7,480 nucleotides of DNA, taken from Oscillospiraceae bacterium (lineage in GTDB: Bacteria; Bacillota; Clostridia; Oscillospirales; Acutalibacteraceae). The stretch's first letter is position 1. Each line of letters opens with the position of its first letter. This document shows, in pieces, positions 6,730 through 7,480 of this stretch. The stretch covers positions 1-7,480 of the forward strand of contig JAQWBK010000074.1 of NCBI GenBank assembly GCA_028706415.1, written 5' to 3'. The translations under genes were made by a program, and so were the position numbers. Below the pieces are notes generated by a model, which saw nothing but the letters and a program-made list of their open reading frames with translations, was not told the DNA's origin and made no database searches.

Positions 6730-6758
6730 AATATATCATTTTTTCTGATAAAAGCCAA
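6730..6758 (-). promoter_or_regulatory. Sigma70-type promoter of the glyA operon
   Basis: On the minus strand TTGGCT (6753-6758) and TATATT (6730-6735) are spaced by exactly 17 bases. They match the consensus boxes at four and five of six positions. The site lies just after a terminator and before MITE copy B and glyA. The expected leader would be about 200 bases long, mostly MITE. Confidence 0.5.
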
Positions 6759-6782
6759 TGGTGTTTTACATTATTATAATAA

Positions 6783-6838
6783 AAACAAGCGCACAATAAG
6801 CCTTTGTACCTCGATTGCAAGGCTTATTGTGCGTTTAT
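6783..6838 (-). terminator. Intrinsic terminator, possibly bidirectional
   Basis: CGCACAATAAGCCTT (6790-6804) pairs perfectly over 15 bp with AAGGCTTATTGTGCG (6819-6833) around a 14-base loop. On the minus strand it is followed by CTTGTTTTTATT, a good U tract. The plus-strand side has only TTTATT. It is placed to end transcription from the glycosylase gene (and the small ORF) before the glyA promoter. Confidence 0.75.
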
Positions 6839-6867
6839 TGAGTCAACAAAAACCTCACTAAACATTT

Positions 6868-7053
6868 TCAGCTTCTATTAATTCGGAGTTTTCCTCTTAA
6901 AACAGATTTTACGCCGTTTATTAATACATTGTAATAACTTGTCGGTTGCGTTCTTGCATAAAGGTCCCATAATGAATATATAATTATTGATAAGATAAAA
7001 ACAAATAGTGTCGCGAGGTATTTTTTATAGCAATATAATGATGAAATCAGCAT
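6868..7053 (-). CDS. Doubtful small membrane ORF (61 aa)
   Basis: The frame would encode a 61-residue peptide with one clear hydrophobic helix (YLATLFVFILSIIIYSLWDLYA, about residues 12-33) and a basic C-terminal tail. I do not recognise it. Its ATG lies inside the edge of a degenerate MITE end, with an in-frame TGA seven codons upstream and no SD. The ORF may therefore be the remaining 3' part of a gene broken by that element, or chance. In favour of a real gene is the terminator about 35 bases downstream. Against it are the missing SD and low complexity. Confidence 0.25.
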   Translation of the reverse strand: MLISSLYCYKKYLATLFVFILSIIIYSLWDLYARTQPTSYYNVLINGVKSVLRGKLRINRS

Positions 7054-7078
7054 ACTGCACTCAAGTAAAAGTCAAGCC
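7052..7078 (+). repeat. Degenerate MITE end
   Basis: ATACTGCACTCAAGTAAAA (7052-7070) differs from the MITE terminal repeat by two bases. The similarity continues through GTCAAGCC, aligning with ATCAAGAC at the plus-strand left end of copy B, about 23 of 27 bases in all. After that the match is lost, and no opposite end is seen before 7148. This is either a decayed, truncated copy or a different element sharing the same ends. Confidence 0.65.
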
Positions 7079-7148
7079 TGAGAGCAAGCAAGAGAAAGGT
7101 CGGACGATTGTCAAATGGTGGCTCCGGCGCAATAAACGCGCCCCCCCT

Positions 7149-7480
7149 TTATGAGGGTTCCACGGCTTCTCTTACCGGAATCCACATTTCCAGTTTTTTC
7201 TCAAAAAGCATAGCGCGAGCCGGACTGGTGGATGGCAGTATGGTTTTTCGGAGATTTTTGAACACATCCGGTTTTACAAGTCTTTTATAATATTCCGATG
7301 CGTTTTTTGAATTAAAGAAGACCACTTCCAAATTTGGGCATATATCTGCCAATACGCCAAAATCGTTTGGCTGTGGTCTTCGGATTGAGACGTCTGCACT
7401 CCCCTGTCTTTCACAACCTTTCAGTACATCCCACAGGGCTATCCGCTTTTCCTTTAAATATTTCACCCGAAGCTCATATT
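7149..7480 (-). CDS. DNA-deoxyinosine (hypoxanthine) glycosylase, C-terminal part, 5' end beyond window
   Basis: The frame is open through the right edge, so the N-terminal part, including the early catalytic motif of the uracil-DNA-glycosylase superfamily, is not visible. What remains is about 110 residues: YELRVKYLKEKRIALWDVL, GCERQGSADVSIRRPQPNDF, a VVFFNSKNASEYY segment, and LPSTSPARA near the end, which corresponds to the second conserved motif of the superfamily. This pattern matches the bacterial hypoxanthine-DNA glycosylase family, which removes deaminated adenine from DNA. A GTG at 7466 lies in this frame but is internal, because family-like residues continue upstream of it. The stop is TAA at 7149-7151, next to a C7 run. 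It is probably transcribed separately from glyA, given the terminator and promoter between them. Confidence 0.85.
   Translation of the reverse strand, partial: YELRVKYLKEKRIALWDVLKGCERQGSADVSIRRPQPNDFGVLADICPNLEVVFFNSKNASEYYKRLVKPDVFKNLRKTILPSTSPARAMLFEKKLEMWIPVREAVEPS

Larger units (their letters stand above)
6522..7148. other. Gene-poor region between the glycosylase gene and glyA
   Basis: This stretch of about 630 bases holds, in transcription order, a degenerate MITE end (7052-7078), a doubtful small ORF (6868-7053), a terminator (6783-6838), the presumed glyA promoter (6730-6758), MITE copy B (6554-6711) and the glyA SD (6529-6538). In 7079-7148 I see no gene or strong structure, only a weak GGCGC/GCGCC pairing near 7128-7144. 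Confidence 0.7.

Noticed and set aside
6543..6758. A 71-codon minus-strand reading frame running through MITE copy B
   Set aside because: It lies inside the repeat and the promoter. In copy A a one-base indel changes the second half of the product, so the frame is not conserved as coding sequence.
41..7078. CRISPR-like array from the recurring ATACTGTTCTCAAGTA motif
   Set aside because: The copies are irregularly spaced by up to kilobases and lie in both orientations, with no regular spacers and no cas genes.
7128..7147. Possible terminator after the glycosylase gene (GGCGC/GCGCC pairing)
   Set aside because: The stem is only about five base pairs and no T tract follows on the minus strand. 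The terminator at 6783-6838 is far better.

Overview
The window looks like chromosomal DNA of a Gram-positive bacterium of the Clostridia (Oscillospiraceae/Ruminococcaceae-like). This is inferred from moderate-to-low GC, strong G-rich Shine-Dalgarno (SD) sites, and a PutP-type symporter, an ArsC/Spx-fold protein and a Y_phosphatase3-type phosphatase of Firmicutes character. No rRNA or marker gene is present, so the assignment is tentative.

Every gene lies on the minus strand, so transcription runs from high to low coordinates. At the right edge is the 3' part of a DNA-deoxyinosine (hypoxanthine) glycosylase gene. A gene-poor stretch of about 630 bases follows. It holds a degenerate repeat end, one doubtful small membrane ORF, an intrinsic terminator, a sigma70-like promoter and a 158-bp MITE-like element. 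Then come six closely spaced genes: glyA, rarA, putP, a GTG-started ArsC/Spx-like protein, a HCxxGKDRT tyrosine phosphatase, and a GtrB/CsbB-type membrane glycosyltransferase. Gaps of 43, 79, 17, 87 and 26 bases and the lack of obvious internal terminators allow one operon or two overlapping units. The left edge carries a second copy of the MITE, a tandem half-unit of its terminal repeat, and a strong intrinsic-terminator hairpin.

Functionally the genes look like a housekeeping core (one-carbon metabolism by GlyA, replication-fork maintenance by RarA) followed by a mixed tail (proline uptake, a redox-fold protein, a phosphatase, envelope glycosylation). I see no evidence that the six genes form one pathway.

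The most unusual feature is the repeat family. Two MITE copies of 157 and 158 bp, about 93% identical, lie in inverted orientation at the two ends of the six-gene block. Extra solo or degenerate copies of the same terminal repeat sit at 41-56, 1987-2002 and 7052-7078. A transcript starting at the promoter at 6730-6758 and running to the left edge would carry the MITE in its 5' leader and its complement in its 3' trailer. I found no CRISPR array, tRNA, rRNA, transposase or recognisable defence system.
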